DNA of 21,203 bases from a virus, in the IMG/VR virus record IMGVR_UViG_3300009168_000128, positions 1 to 21,203 of that record. The stretch is one strand, 5' to 3'. The translations under genes were made by a program, and so were the position numbers. Of this stretch, positions 15,069-20,914 are shown one piece after another; positions within the stretch are counted from its first letter, which is position 1, and every line of letters begins with the position of its first letter. The notes beneath the pieces are model-generated. The model saw nothing but the letters and a program-made list of their open reading frames with translations. It did no database searches and was not told where the DNA came from.

Positions 15069-15221
15069 CATTGCAAGATAGGTAAGAATAATGTATAAAC
15101 ATAATAGTCATACAAAATTTTTGTAAAAAATTTTTAAAGATAAATGGAAACGTAATCCTCCCTACAACTAACCCTCACTAATTTTCGGGGAGATAGGTAT
15201 CCCCCCACTAAAATCACCTTT

Positions 15222-15503
15222 ATGAATATTTCCGAGATTAAGAAAGCTTTAGGCGTAGAGACATTACCTTTCGAAGAAGGTCTTGCTAATCAGGATGGTA
15301 CTCCATCATTGTATGGTACTATTTGGGATAACACTACACGTAGGCAAGTTAGTATCCTCAAGACTGATTTGACCAGTGTAATCGCTAATCCAACACGTTC
15401 TGATTTGTACATGCATCATAGCCAGCCAGTATCCACTGGTTCAGGCAAGATGTTTGACAACTATCGTATTGGTATCATGGCTAATGTCATTGGTACGTTG
15501 TAG
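15222..15503 (+). CDS. First gene of the plus-strand half, unknown
   Basis: A 93-residue soluble protein (MNISEIKKALGVETLPFEEG) with an N-terminal helix and a C-terminal region ending FDNYRIGIMANVIGTL. Codon use is richer in GC and in CGT arginine codons than in the genes around it. It has its own strong terminator starting 3 bases after the TAG stop, so it is probably transcribed as a single-gene message, the pattern of a strongly expressed early gene. No family is recognised. No Shine-Dalgarno is seen; a GGGGA/TCCCC hairpin lies 18 bases before the ATG. Confidence 0.85.
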   Translation: MNISEIKKALGVETLPFEEGLANQDGTPSLYGTIWDNTTRRQVSILKTDLTSVIANPTRSDLYMHHSQPVSTGSGKMFDNYRIGIMANVIGTL

Positions 15504-15505
15504 GT

Positions 15506-15532
15506 AAGGGGGCGTAAGCCCCTTTATTTTTC
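15506..15532 (+). terminator. Strong Rho-independent terminator
   Basis: AAGGGGGC and GCCCC-TT form an 8-bp stem with one G-U pair and the loop GTAA, followed by TATTTTT. It begins 3 bases after the TAG stop of the gene 15222-15503, which also confirms that this TAG is a real stop. It would make that gene monocistronic. Confidence 0.9.
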
Positions 15533-15778
15533 ATACACAATGTTAGAACTAGCAGAAATCAAGAGATATTCATTAAAGTTAATAAGGTAGGGTGTTAGTA
15601 CAGGATATATACTATGAGAGAGAGTACAGTTTGCATAATTGCGTCAGACATATCTTGTTATAACATAAACTTATAGCTACTTGTTACTAAGTAACCTTCC
15701 TAATTTCATCAACCTTTTCACTATCACCAATTTTCTCATAATCAGGGTTTATAATAATAGCCCAAAATACAATCCAAA

Positions 15779-16126
15779 ATGAAAAACTTTGCAATCCTTT
15801 TAAGTATCATTGCTTTCTTAGTTATTATGATGAGCAGTTGTTCAGAATCTCAACCTACAATTAAAGCAGCAGGTAGTGTTGACAGTATCATTATTGCACG
15901 TAATGAAATACTCAATGAGAAAGTACTTGCAAAAGTACATTCTTGGCCTATTCGTGTTGATGAAGAATTTATTTCCGAATTGAAATGGGTTCATCCAGCA
16001 TTTGTTGCTGGTGACATAGTTACATTAGGTGGAGTTCATTCTACTTATATGATTGATTCAATAATTGTCCTTGATACAGAAGGACATTATACTGGTGATC
16101 TAAACATACTAGATGATGACAATTAA
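15779..16126 (+). CDS. Small lipoprotein
   Basis: A 115-residue protein with a lipoprotein signal: MKNFAILLSIIAFLVIMMSS followed by Cys21, then polar residues SESQPTIKA. The mature part has about 95 residues, is beta-rich (YMIDSIIVLDTEGHYTGDL) and has no known motif. It would be anchored in the outer or inner membrane of a Bacteroidota host. Surface lipoproteins of phages often block re-infection or shed the receptor, so a superinfection-exclusion role is conceivable. A terminator-like hairpin surrounds its stop codon (16108-16139). The 275 bases before it contain no other gene. Confidence 0.85.
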   Translation: MKNFAILLSIIAFLVIMMSSCSESQPTIKAAGSVDSIIIARNEILNEKVLAKVHSWPIRVDEEFISELKWVHPAFVAGDIVTLGGVHSTYMIDSIIVLDTEGHYTGDLNILDDDN

Positions 16127-16139
16127 GTCATCATCTAGT
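16108..16139 (+). terminator. Hairpin enclosing the stop codon
   Basis: ACTAGATGATGAC (16108-16120) and GTCATCATCTAGT (16127-16139) are perfect 13-base arms with loop AATTAA; the TAA stop of the lipoprotein gene is inside the loop. The following bases TTTAAAT make a modest U tract. The left arm also matches CATCTAGT at 16199-16206, so an alternative pairing is possible. Confidence 0.7.
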
Positions 16140-16351
16140 TTAAATAACAAACGTGGTGTTGATGCAAAAAGACCACATTAAACAATTCATTAAACTTGCA
16201 TCTAGTGTACTGGTTAAGCATTCCAGATAATACACGATTTAACATGCTTAGATAATAGTAAAAGGCTATATTGGGGACGATATAGTGACAAGCAATAAGG
16301 CCGCTTTGAAGTGCCTATTCATTTTCTTTTAAATCCTTAAAATAAAATAAC
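16140..16351 (+). other. Intergenic stretch with RNA-structure motifs
   Basis: About 210 bases between the lipoprotein and the next gene. It contains a likely hairpin: GTGTA-CTGG (16205-16213) with CCAG (16223-16226), ATAA bulge and TACAC (16231-16235). Also CTATAT-TGGGGACG-ATATAG (16266-16285) and TAAGCAT/ATGCTTA (16215-16221, 16244-16250). A 22-codon frame (16162-16230, MQKDHIKQFIKLASSVLVKH) crosses the same bases and is a competing explanation. Words GTGTACTG, CCAGA, AATACAC and AAGGCTATA recur in the next spacer (16709-16802). Confidence 0.45.
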
Positions 16352-16366
16352 GTGGAAAAATCACAA

Positions 16367-16705
16367 ATGTTAGCGATACTGGAATTTGGTAATATATATG
16401 AATTTAAATTCTTAACAAGTGAAGAGTGGTGGAGTATAGTAACTAAATCAGCAACTGTAATAACTACAAGGTTATTACCTTATGGTATAGTAAATACTGC
16501 AATCATTGATAAAACAGAATATAATCAAGTATCATATTACAAAGGCCATCCTTCTGAATCAGAGCAATGTGTATATTGTTCTAATCGTCATTATACAATA
16601 GAAGATACAGAATCTTTTATTAAGATAATGACACAAGGTATAGCACCAGTATGGCCTGAACCAGAAGAAATGCAACACCTACTTTGCGAAGATACTGATT
16701 ATTAA
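16367..16705 (+). CDS. Small protein, unknown
   Basis: A 112-residue protein (MLAILEFGNIYEFKFLTSEE). A GTG 15 bases upstream (16352) is in frame, but the ATG at 16367 follows TCACAA, similar to the ATTCACA leader of other genes in this region, so it is preferred. The middle has CVYCSNRHY (about 68-76), possibly a lone metal pair, and the C-terminus is acidic (EPEEMQHLLCEDTDY). No family is recognised. A long stem (16709-16797) starts just after its stop. Confidence 0.8.
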   Translation: MLAILEFGNIYEFKFLTSEEWWSIVTKSATVITTRLLPYGIVNTAIIDKTEYNQVSYYKGHPSESEQCVYCSNRHYTIEDTESFIKIMTQGIAPVWPEPEEMQHLLCEDTDY

Positions 16706-16708
16706 GAT

Positions 16709-16802
16709 ATTGGTCAATATGCTCATTTGTACGTGTACTGATGGAAGGCTATAACAATCTATCCAGAGGAGGAAATACACCTAGAGTATTGACCAATTTT
16801 TT
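16709..16802 (+). ncRNA. Possible structured RNA closed by an 11-bp stem
   Basis: ATTGGTCAATA (16709-16719) and TATTGACCAAT (16787-16797) are perfect 11-base arms around 67 bases, followed by a T run (16798-16802), the layout of an RNA with a terminator-like closing stem. The interior carries CTC/GAG (16722-16724, 16784-16786), GTGTA/TACAC (16733-16737, 16776-16780) and TGGA/TCCA (16742-16745, 16762-16765) pairs nested in order, and an AGGAGGAAA loop. It sits directly behind the stop of the gene 16367-16705. It may instead be a long-looped terminator. Confidence 0.5.
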
Positions 16803-16805
16803 ACC

Positions 16806-16822
16806 TTTTAAAACTATTCACA
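16806..16822 (+). promoter_or_regulatory. Shared start-proximal leader word (TTTTAAA..TATTCACA)
   Basis: TTTTAAAACTATTCACA lies directly before the ATG at 16823. The same TATTCACA word is directly or nearly directly before the starts at 17463 (17446-17460, with the TTTTAAA part), 18437 (18429-18436) and 19551 (19544-19551). Three of the four also have a second ATTCAC word 14-15 bases upstream (17440, 18415, 19530). The repetition at starts suggests a translation or transcription signal used by this region. Confidence 0.55.
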
Positions 16823-17281
16823 ATGAAAATTAAATTATGTTGGTTCAACCAACATTGGAATGTTTATCTTTATTCAGATGATAGTCTCTGGATAGGGAAT
16901 AGAACAGAGAAAATTATTAGGGATGAAACACCGGGTCATGAAGGTGAGTATAGATTGCGTGAATATAAACATGCTGAAATACCTATATTTACGTTTGGAT
17001 TCTTTGCAGATGATGCAAAACAGAGGCCGGGGCATGGTGGTGAATGGTCAAGTAATTCACCAGTCATTAATAGAGTGTTTGGTACAACTCTTAGAGAAAT
17101 TGCTGTAGACCAGATGAGTGTAGCTGTTCCTATTGAATGGCTAAAAGAATTGTTGGGTGATAATGTTGAATGGGGAGCATCAATGTGGTCACCAAATTAT
17201 CTTGAAATTAAATCTGCAAAAGATTATCCCAATCCAGAATATGACCAATGGATTGAAATAATTCCGAAGCTTGTCAGCTAA
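16823..17281 (+). CDS. Protein of unknown function
   Basis: A 152-residue protein (MKIKLCWFNQHWNVYLYSDD) with many Trp and aromatic residues and an acidic middle. Short strand segments and the stretch VPIEWLKELLGDNVEWG suggest a compact alpha/beta domain. There is no signal peptide or membrane segment. The ATG at 16823 follows the TATTCACA leader word. It is followed by the 15-bp stem at 17297-17415. I do not recognise the family. Confidence 0.85.
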   Translation: MKIKLCWFNQHWNVYLYSDDSLWIGNRTEKIIRDETPGHEGEYRLREYKHAEIPIFTFGFFADDAKQRPGHGGEWSSNSPVINRVFGTTLREIAVDQMSVAVPIEWLKELLGDNVEWGASMWSPNYLEIKSAKDYPNPEYDQWIEIIPKLVS

Positions 17282-17296
17282 GGAACAACACCCAAA

Positions 17297-17415
17297 GTAA
17301 TCAGAGATACATACAAGGTATACATTGTAGCCTACGTGCATAAGTTCATAGTTATTACGCATACCTTCACCAAGAGGAAGATGTAATGATGTTCACTTAT
17401 TGTATCTCTGATTAC
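17297..17415 (+). ncRNA. Possible structured RNA closed by a 15-bp stem
   Basis: GTAATCAGAGATACA (17297-17311) and TGTATCTCTGATTAC (17401-17415) are perfect 15-base arms around 89 bases. The interior has an AAGGTAT/ATACCTT pair (17315-17321, 17361-17367) and CCAAGAGGAAGATG, close to the CCAGAGGAGGAAAT of the previous spacer. No long T run follows, so a plain terminator is less likely than an RNA with its own fold or a processing substrate. It lies 16 bases after the stop of the gene 16823-17281. Confidence 0.5.
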
Positions 17416-17462
17416 AGAGGGTAAATTAAAATGTCATTTATTCACTTTTAAATATTCACAAA

Positions 17463-17954
17463 TTGAAACAGTTTAATCAGGTTATTACAGTTGAAGTGTC
17501 AGTAGATTCTATTGCACAAAAGTTATTGGAATCAATGAATGTTGATTTCAAACATGCAGAATTAGTAACAGAAGCAGTTATTGGTTCAGCATTGCATTCC
17601 GGGAAATTAAGTTACATTTACAATGCCTTAAATGGCTTTACTAATGACATTAACTTCAAAGTTGGTGACAAAGTAAGAACTACAAAGAAAGCATATATGT
17701 ACAAAACTCCAAGTTCCAAAGAAAGGAGCAGTTCTGAATATGCTACAATGGATAATTGCGTAGTATTGGAGATAGATGAATACCGGGATGCTAAATTGTT
17801 GCTGGAATATGACCATTACAATCGTGATGAAACCATTGTTCGTAAACAGGAATGGGTAAGTCATACTGAATGTTCACAAATTGAACCATCAATTGATTTG
17901 CGTAAATCAAATGGTGCAGAGATAATGGGGCCACAGTACACCATGGAAGATTAA
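17463..17954 (+). CDS. Protein with SH3-like segment, unknown (TTG start)
   Basis: A 163-residue protein. The only start with a good leader is TTG at 17463, two bases after TATTCACA; the first in-frame ATG would cost 25 residues. Residues ~68-125 look like a small SH3-like barrel (FKVGDKVRTTKKAYMYK; CVVLEIDEYRDAKLLLEYDH; QEWVSHTECSQIE), a type common in small phage proteins. The first 60 residues are helical. No export signal. It is followed by a strong hairpin (17963-18005). Confidence 0.8.
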   Translation: MKQFNQVITVEVSVDSIAQKLLESMNVDFKHAELVTEAVIGSALHSGKLSYIYNALNGFTNDINFKVGDKVRTTKKAYMYKTPSSKERSSSEYATMDNCVVLEIDEYRDAKLLLEYDHYNRDETIVRKQEWVSHTECSQIEPSIDLRKSNGAEIMGPQYTMED

Positions 17955-17962
17955 TCAAACAC

Positions 17963-18005
17963 TTATCGCATCCTATTATATTCAAAACATAATAGGATGC
18001 GGTAA
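17963..18005 (+). terminator. Strong hairpin after the SH3-like gene
   Basis: TTATCGCATCCTATTAT (17963-17979) pairs with ATAATAGGATGCGGTAA (17989-18005), 17 base pairs including one U-G, with a 9-base loop. It starts 8 bases after the TAA stop and is followed by TTTCTATTT, a moderate U tract. It probably terminates the unit or protects its 3' end. Confidence 0.75.
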
Positions 18006-18038
18006 TTTCTATTTACAAATCAAAACAAAAAAAGAAGT

Positions 18039-18332
18039 ATGAAACCTTCACAGTTAAAGTTGAAATTGTTTTTCATTGGTATGCTGATTGTTGCTATGTT
18101 TGCAAACAGCAAATGTTTCAGTCAGAATGCCAAATTGGACAGCAAAGGTAATTATGTGCAGATCAAAGCACCAATTGATACAACTGGTACACCAACTGGA
18201 AAGACATTCACCACAACAAAGGGTGATGTGTATCCTGTCCTGATTTCTAAATCGGGTAGCCTGTTTGTAGTAAGAACATCAGCGAAAGGTACACGCTATA
18301 AGATGTATCTTAAAACAGAACCAAAGATATAG
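18039..18332 (+). CDS. Secreted small protein
   Basis: A 97-residue protein with a cleavable signal peptide: basic start MKPSQLKLK, hydrophobic LFFIGMLIVAMFANS (10-24), then a polar region KCFSQNAKLDSKG. The mature part contains TGKTFTTTKGDVYPVLISKS and ends FVVRTSAKGTRYKMYLKT, a beta-rich pattern I recall from small secreted phage proteins of Bacteroidota. It would act in the periplasm or outside the cell. Its leader is A-rich (CAAAACAAAAAAAGAAGT) rather than ATTCACA. A terminator follows at 18360-18388. Confidence 0.8.
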   Translation: MKPSQLKLKLFFIGMLIVAMFANSKCFSQNAKLDSKGNYVQIKAPIDTTGTPTGKTFTTTKGDVYPVLISKSGSLFVVRTSAKGTRYKMYLKTEPKI

Positions 18333-18359
18333 GTTTTGAGTTTTTGGGTTTTCGATGAT

Positions 18360-18388
18360 AGAGTAGTAACACAGAAATGTGTTACTCT
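18360..18388 (+). terminator. Terminator hairpin with GAAA loop
   Basis: TAACACA and TGTGTTA pair around a GAAA tetraloop; outside a 3-base bulge, AGAG/CTCT add four pairs. TCTTTTGTTATTT follows. It starts 28 bases after the TAG stop of the secreted protein gene. Confidence 0.8.
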
Positions 18389-18436
18389 CTTTTGTTATTT
18401 CAAATATGAAATCAATTCACCAATAATATATTCACA

Positions 18437-18664
18437 ATGAGCATGCCTATTAATGTTATAATGCGTATTAATAATATCGCATATAAACAGTCTATTCCTA
18501 CTGAATTAAAAGTAGGAGATTTAGTTTTTGATACTAAAGATAATAGCTATGGATATGTAGATATGATACACGATGAAAAACGTGTAGCTGTAAGGGATGG
18601 CCATGTTACTGAATTAGGAGTATCTATTGAAAGACTTAGATTATTAACACCAATAAATAGTTAG
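18437..18664 (+). CDS. Small SH3/KOW-like protein
   Basis: A 75-residue protein (MSMPINVIMRINNIAYKQSI). Residues 23-70 look like a KOW/SH3 barrel: LKVGDLVFDTKDNSYGYV, then IHDEKRVAVRDGHVTE, then RLRLL. Such domains bind RNA or protein, or are structural in small phage proteins. It has the TATTCACA leader and a second ATTCACC word 15 bases upstream. The next gene follows after 2 bases, with no hairpin between, so the two are one unit. Confidence 0.8.
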   Translation: MSMPINVIMRINNIAYKQSIPTELKVGDLVFDTKDNSYGYVDMIHDEKRVAVRDGHVTELGVSIERLRLLTPINS

Positions 18665-18666
18665 CA

Positions 18667-19068
18667 ATGAAAACATTAAAAGTTTACTGTAATTACCATA
18701 ACGAAAGTGGTACATGTACAGAAGAAGATTATAATGATGCAAAGAATGGTACTAATCCATCAAGAATGGTAAGAGTACAATTTAAAGACTTCTCACATGC
18801 TGTTCCTTTTCACACAATAGCAATCATTGATGATACGTCTATTGATTTATTAAAAAGACTATTAACATTAAGAAAGAAAGGTCAGTTATTTACTCATGCA
18901 AATATGGTAGATGATGGTGATGGTAATTTTGATGATATGTCTACATTAAATGAAGAATTATTAGACATATTAGATAAAGCAGAAAAAGTTATCAAAAACT
19001 ATAAAGAACCAGAACCATCATTTAATGATATTGATAATACAGGTATTGGTATAAACAGAAATAGTTAA
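18667..19068 (+). CDS. Protein of unknown function
   Basis: A 133-residue acidic protein (MKTLKVYCNYHNESGTCTEE). It has a beta-rich start, a helix SIDLLKRLLTLRKKGQLF (58-75) and a low-complexity acidic tail (NFDDMSTLNEELLDILD). It is translated with the preceding gene (2 bp apart). A hairpin (19072-19107) begins 3 bases after its TAA stop. No family is recognised. Confidence 0.8.
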   Translation: MKTLKVYCNYHNESGTCTEEDYNDAKNGTNPSRMVRVQFKDFSHAVPFHTIAIIDDTSIDLLKRLLTLRKKGQLFTHANMVDDGDGNFDDMSTLNEELLDILDKAEKVIKNYKEPEPSFNDIDNTGIGINRNS

Positions 19069-19071
19069 CAA

Positions 19072-19107
19072 TGACCTGCAAACCTCAATGTTGAGTTAGG
19101 CAGGTCA
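19072..19107 (+). terminator. Cruciform-like hairpin
   Basis: TGACCTGC (19072-19079) and GCAGGTCA (19100-19107) pair around a 20-base loop that itself holds CTCA/TGAG. CTTCTAAATC follows, so the U tract is weak. It separates the genes 18667-19068 and 19127-19423. Confidence 0.6.
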
Positions 19108-19126
19108 CTTCTAAATCCAATTAAAA

Positions 19127-19423
19127 ATGGCAACAAAGAAGATTAAGACAAGTAGATATGATCAAAAGTATCAAAAGCTATCAAATGCTTTTGCAGCATT
19201 ATTAGGAGTTAACGGAGAAGAGTTTGTAAATGAAATAATGGTAACAAGTAAGTTATCATATAACTCATATCAAAAGATATGTGAGTTAACATTATATCAC
19301 AGTTATGAAATTCTTGCAGAACACTTCGGAGTAGTTCAATCTTATTACTTTAACACAGTAATAGAAGAAAGAGCAAGGAGACACAAACAAACAACAGAAA
19401 CTCTTTGGATAACAAGCCTATGA
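19127..19423 (+). CDS. Small helical protein, unknown
   Basis: A 98-residue, mostly helical protein. It opens with basic residues (MATKKIKTSRYDQKYQKLSN) and continues with long helices (YNSYQKICELTLYHSYEILA). It contains no known motif. Its stop overlaps the next ATG (CTATGA, 4 bp), so the tiny lipoprotein gene 19420-19527 is probably co-translated. Confidence 0.8.
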   Translation: MATKKIKTSRYDQKYQKLSNAFAALLGVNGEEFVNEIMVTSKLSYNSYQKICELTLYHSYEILAEHFGVVQSYYFNTVIEERARRHKQTTETLWITSL

Positions 19424-19527
19424 AAATCTTTTTAATTATTGTAATAGTTATCATAACTTTACAATCTTGTGCATCTACAGGTTATGGGTGTCAAGGTAAA
19501 AGCAGATTAATAACCAGAGTCCAATAA
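19420..19527 (+). CDS. 35-residue mini-lipoprotein
   Basis: ATG at 19420 overlaps the previous stop by 4 bp and opens 35 codons: MKIFLIIVIVIITLQS then Cys17, then ASTGYGCQGKSRLITRVQ. The hydrophobic start with a LQSC lipobox is a lipoprotein signal, leaving a mature peptide of only 19 residues with GYGC. Such tiny lipoproteins with a GYGC motif are found in Bacteroidota and their phages, from memory; their function is unknown. Its 4-bp coupling and clear lipobox make it a confident real gene. Confidence 0.75.
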   Translation: MKIFLIIVIVIITLQSCASTGYGCQGKSRLITRVQ

Positions 19528-19550
19528 TTATTCACCAGAAAACTATTCAC

Positions 19551-20234
19551 ATGAAAACAAAAAAGATTACAAATCTTAGTGAAGAGATGCAACATGATAC
19601 TATTGCAATGTATCATGATAACATCAGAAAATTGCAAGAAATGAAAGATGCAGTAATGCCAAAGTATGAAGAGAAACTGGCATTCTTAAAGCAGGTCAGA
19701 GAGGACTTCATTGAAATTGATGAAGAAGTTAAAATACTTGATAGCAAAATCGAGAAACTGTATAAGTGGATTGATGCATTTAAAGGTTTCAAAGGCTCTG
19801 AATTTGAAACTGAATATGAAGTACGTGGTGTTGTTAAAGAAAAAACATTTGTTGTAAGAGTTAAGTGGTTAACTGAAATTAATGCCATAATAAAGAAACA
19901 AAATAGATTTCTTACATGGGGTGAAATTTGGAAGTTAATGAGTGAAGATACTAGAATTGTTGATTTGGCGAATCAAACCAAAATGGGTTTTAAATTCTCT
20001 AAAGTAACAATTCTAAGAGGACTTGATACTCATGCAAACAATCTTAGCAATGCAAAAGGTAGAATGGTATCTATCTATCAGGATAAATATGGATTACCTG
20101 AATGGGTAAATCACAATGGTAAATTGATAAGCCCTGAACATGCTAAAGAGTTCATGGGAATTGAAACAAGTCCTGATGTTATTGTATTACCTATTAAAAG
20201 AAAATACGAAAGAAGAAACCATGCTCATAACTAG
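19551..20234 (+). CDS. Coiled-coil protein with possible HTH-like C-terminus
   Basis: A 227-residue protein. Residues 1-75 are a coiled coil (KLQEMKDAVMPKYEEKLAFL; EIDEEVKILDSKIEKLYKWI). Residues 100-190 have alternating helices (LTEINAIIKKQNRFLTWGEI; FKFSKVTILRGLDTH) and KYGLPEWVN, which faintly recall HARE-HTH domains of DNA-associated proteins. The end is basic (IKRKYERRNHAHN). The leader word is TATTCACA directly at the ATG. It overlaps the next gene by 14 bp. Function not recognised; DNA binding is a guess. Confidence 0.85.
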   Translation: MKTKKITNLSEEMQHDTIAMYHDNIRKLQEMKDAVMPKYEEKLAFLKQVREDFIEIDEEVKILDSKIEKLYKWIDAFKGFKGSEFETEYEVRGVVKEKTFVVRVKWLTEINAIIKKQNRFLTWGEIWKLMSEDTRIVDLANQTKMGFKFSKVTILRGLDTHANNLSNAKGRMVSIYQDKYGLPEWVNHNGKLISPEHAKEFMGIETSPDVIVLPIKRKYERRNHAHN

Positions 20235-20472
20235 AAGAAGCGAATTAACAGGCAAGTTAAATACAAGAGACTTGCCTGTTACTTTTAGACAATTGATAAT
20301 GTTTTATTGTAATAAACATCATCTGGAGATAATATTCCCATGCTTATCACCAGAAGATAAAGAGTTTCTTAGAACAGGAATAACAAAAGAAGAATGGGAA
20401 CTAATCCGAAAAAAAAATCCAATCTATGAAGATGGCAATCACAGGTCACAGACCTCACAAATTGGGGAATGA
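20221..20472 (+). CDS. Small phage protein, unknown (revised start)
   Basis: An 83-residue protein (MLITRRSELTGKLNTRDLPV). ELTGK-x-NT-x-DLPVT and LSPEDKEFLRTGITKEEWE match short phage proteins I recall, all of unknown role. The frame also stays open 27 codons upstream to 20140, but those codons lie inside the preceding gene in another frame and lack the family pattern; the ATG at 20221 is used. It overlaps its upstream neighbour by 14 bp and the SLOG gene by 47 bp. Confidence 0.8.
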   Translation: MLITRRSELTGKLNTRDLPVTFRQLIMFYCNKHHLEIIFPCLSPEDKEFLRTGITKEEWELIRKKNPIYEDGNHRSQTSQIGE

Positions 20473-20914
20473 CTATCAATTAACAAGTGATCTGATTAAA
20501 GAAATCAAGAAATTGATACAGATGCAGATTGATATGTATCAACCTGATATAATGATAACAGGTATGGCACTTGGTATTGATACAGTATTCGCAATCTTAG
20601 CTGTTGAAAATCAAATACCATTTATAGCTGCTGTTCCATTTAAAGGTCAAGATAGTATGTGGCCTACAGCATCAAGAAAAGCGTATCTTAATTTAATTAA
20701 CCAAGCAAAAGAGGTTGTAGTTATATCTGAAGGTAATTTTACAGCAGCAAAGATGCAATTAAGAAATCAATGGATGGTTGATAATTGTGATTTGTTATTA
20801 GCTGTATGGGATGGAACATCAGGTGGAACTGCTAATTGTATTAAATATGCAATAAACCAAGGTAAACAAATAATTCATATTAACCCTAAAACTTTAAAAG
20901 CAGAATTTATATGA
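20426..20914 (+). CDS. SLOG-fold protein, YpsA/DUF1273-like
   Basis: A 162-residue Rossmann-like protein. The start MKMAITGHRPHKLG, then ITGMALGIDTVFAILAV (44-60), then PFKGQDSMWP (72-81), then DLLLAVWDGTSGGTANCIKY (121-140) follow the SLOG family pattern, with G-rich loops that bind nucleotide-type ligands. SLOG proteins include YpsA and the sensing domain of ThsA in Thoeris defence, so a role in nucleotide signalling is possible but not shown. No signal peptide or catalytic triad is visible. It overlaps the previous gene by 47 bp and the next by 4 bp. Confidence 0.85.
   Translation: MKMAITGHRPHKLGNDYQLTSDLIKEIKKLIQMQIDMYQPDIMITGMALGIDTVFAILAVENQIPFIAAVPFKGQDSMWPTASRKAYLNLINQAKEVVVISEGNFTAAKMQLRNQWMVDNCDLLLAVWDGTSGGTANCIKYAINQGKQIIHINPKTLKAEFI

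Larger units (their letters stand above)
14875..15221. promoter_or_regulatory. Divergent control region between minus- and plus-strand halves
   Basis: A 347-base gene-free stretch where transcription diverges. It holds two palindromes (14895-14909, 14925-14941), a short palindrome CTAATTAG (14957-14964), a TCTCT-AAT-AGAGA repeat (14988-15000), an imperfect direct repeat (15036-15049 and 15055-15068), a TACAAAA-T-TTTTGTA palindrome (15111-15125) and a small GGGGA/TCCCC hairpin (15187-15204) just before the first plus-strand gene. It looks like the main switch between the two transcription directions and might also contain an origin, but nothing proves that. Confidence 0.7.

Noticed and set aside
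15541-15591. 16-codon frame after the strong terminator (MLELAEIKRYSLKLIR)
   Set aside because: Starts after ACACA-like bases but is too short to support; no matching neighbours or further motif.
16719-16754. 11-codon frame MLICTCTDGRL inside the stem-enclosed spacer
   Set aside because: Too short and without leader or neighbours; the RNA-structure reading is preferred.
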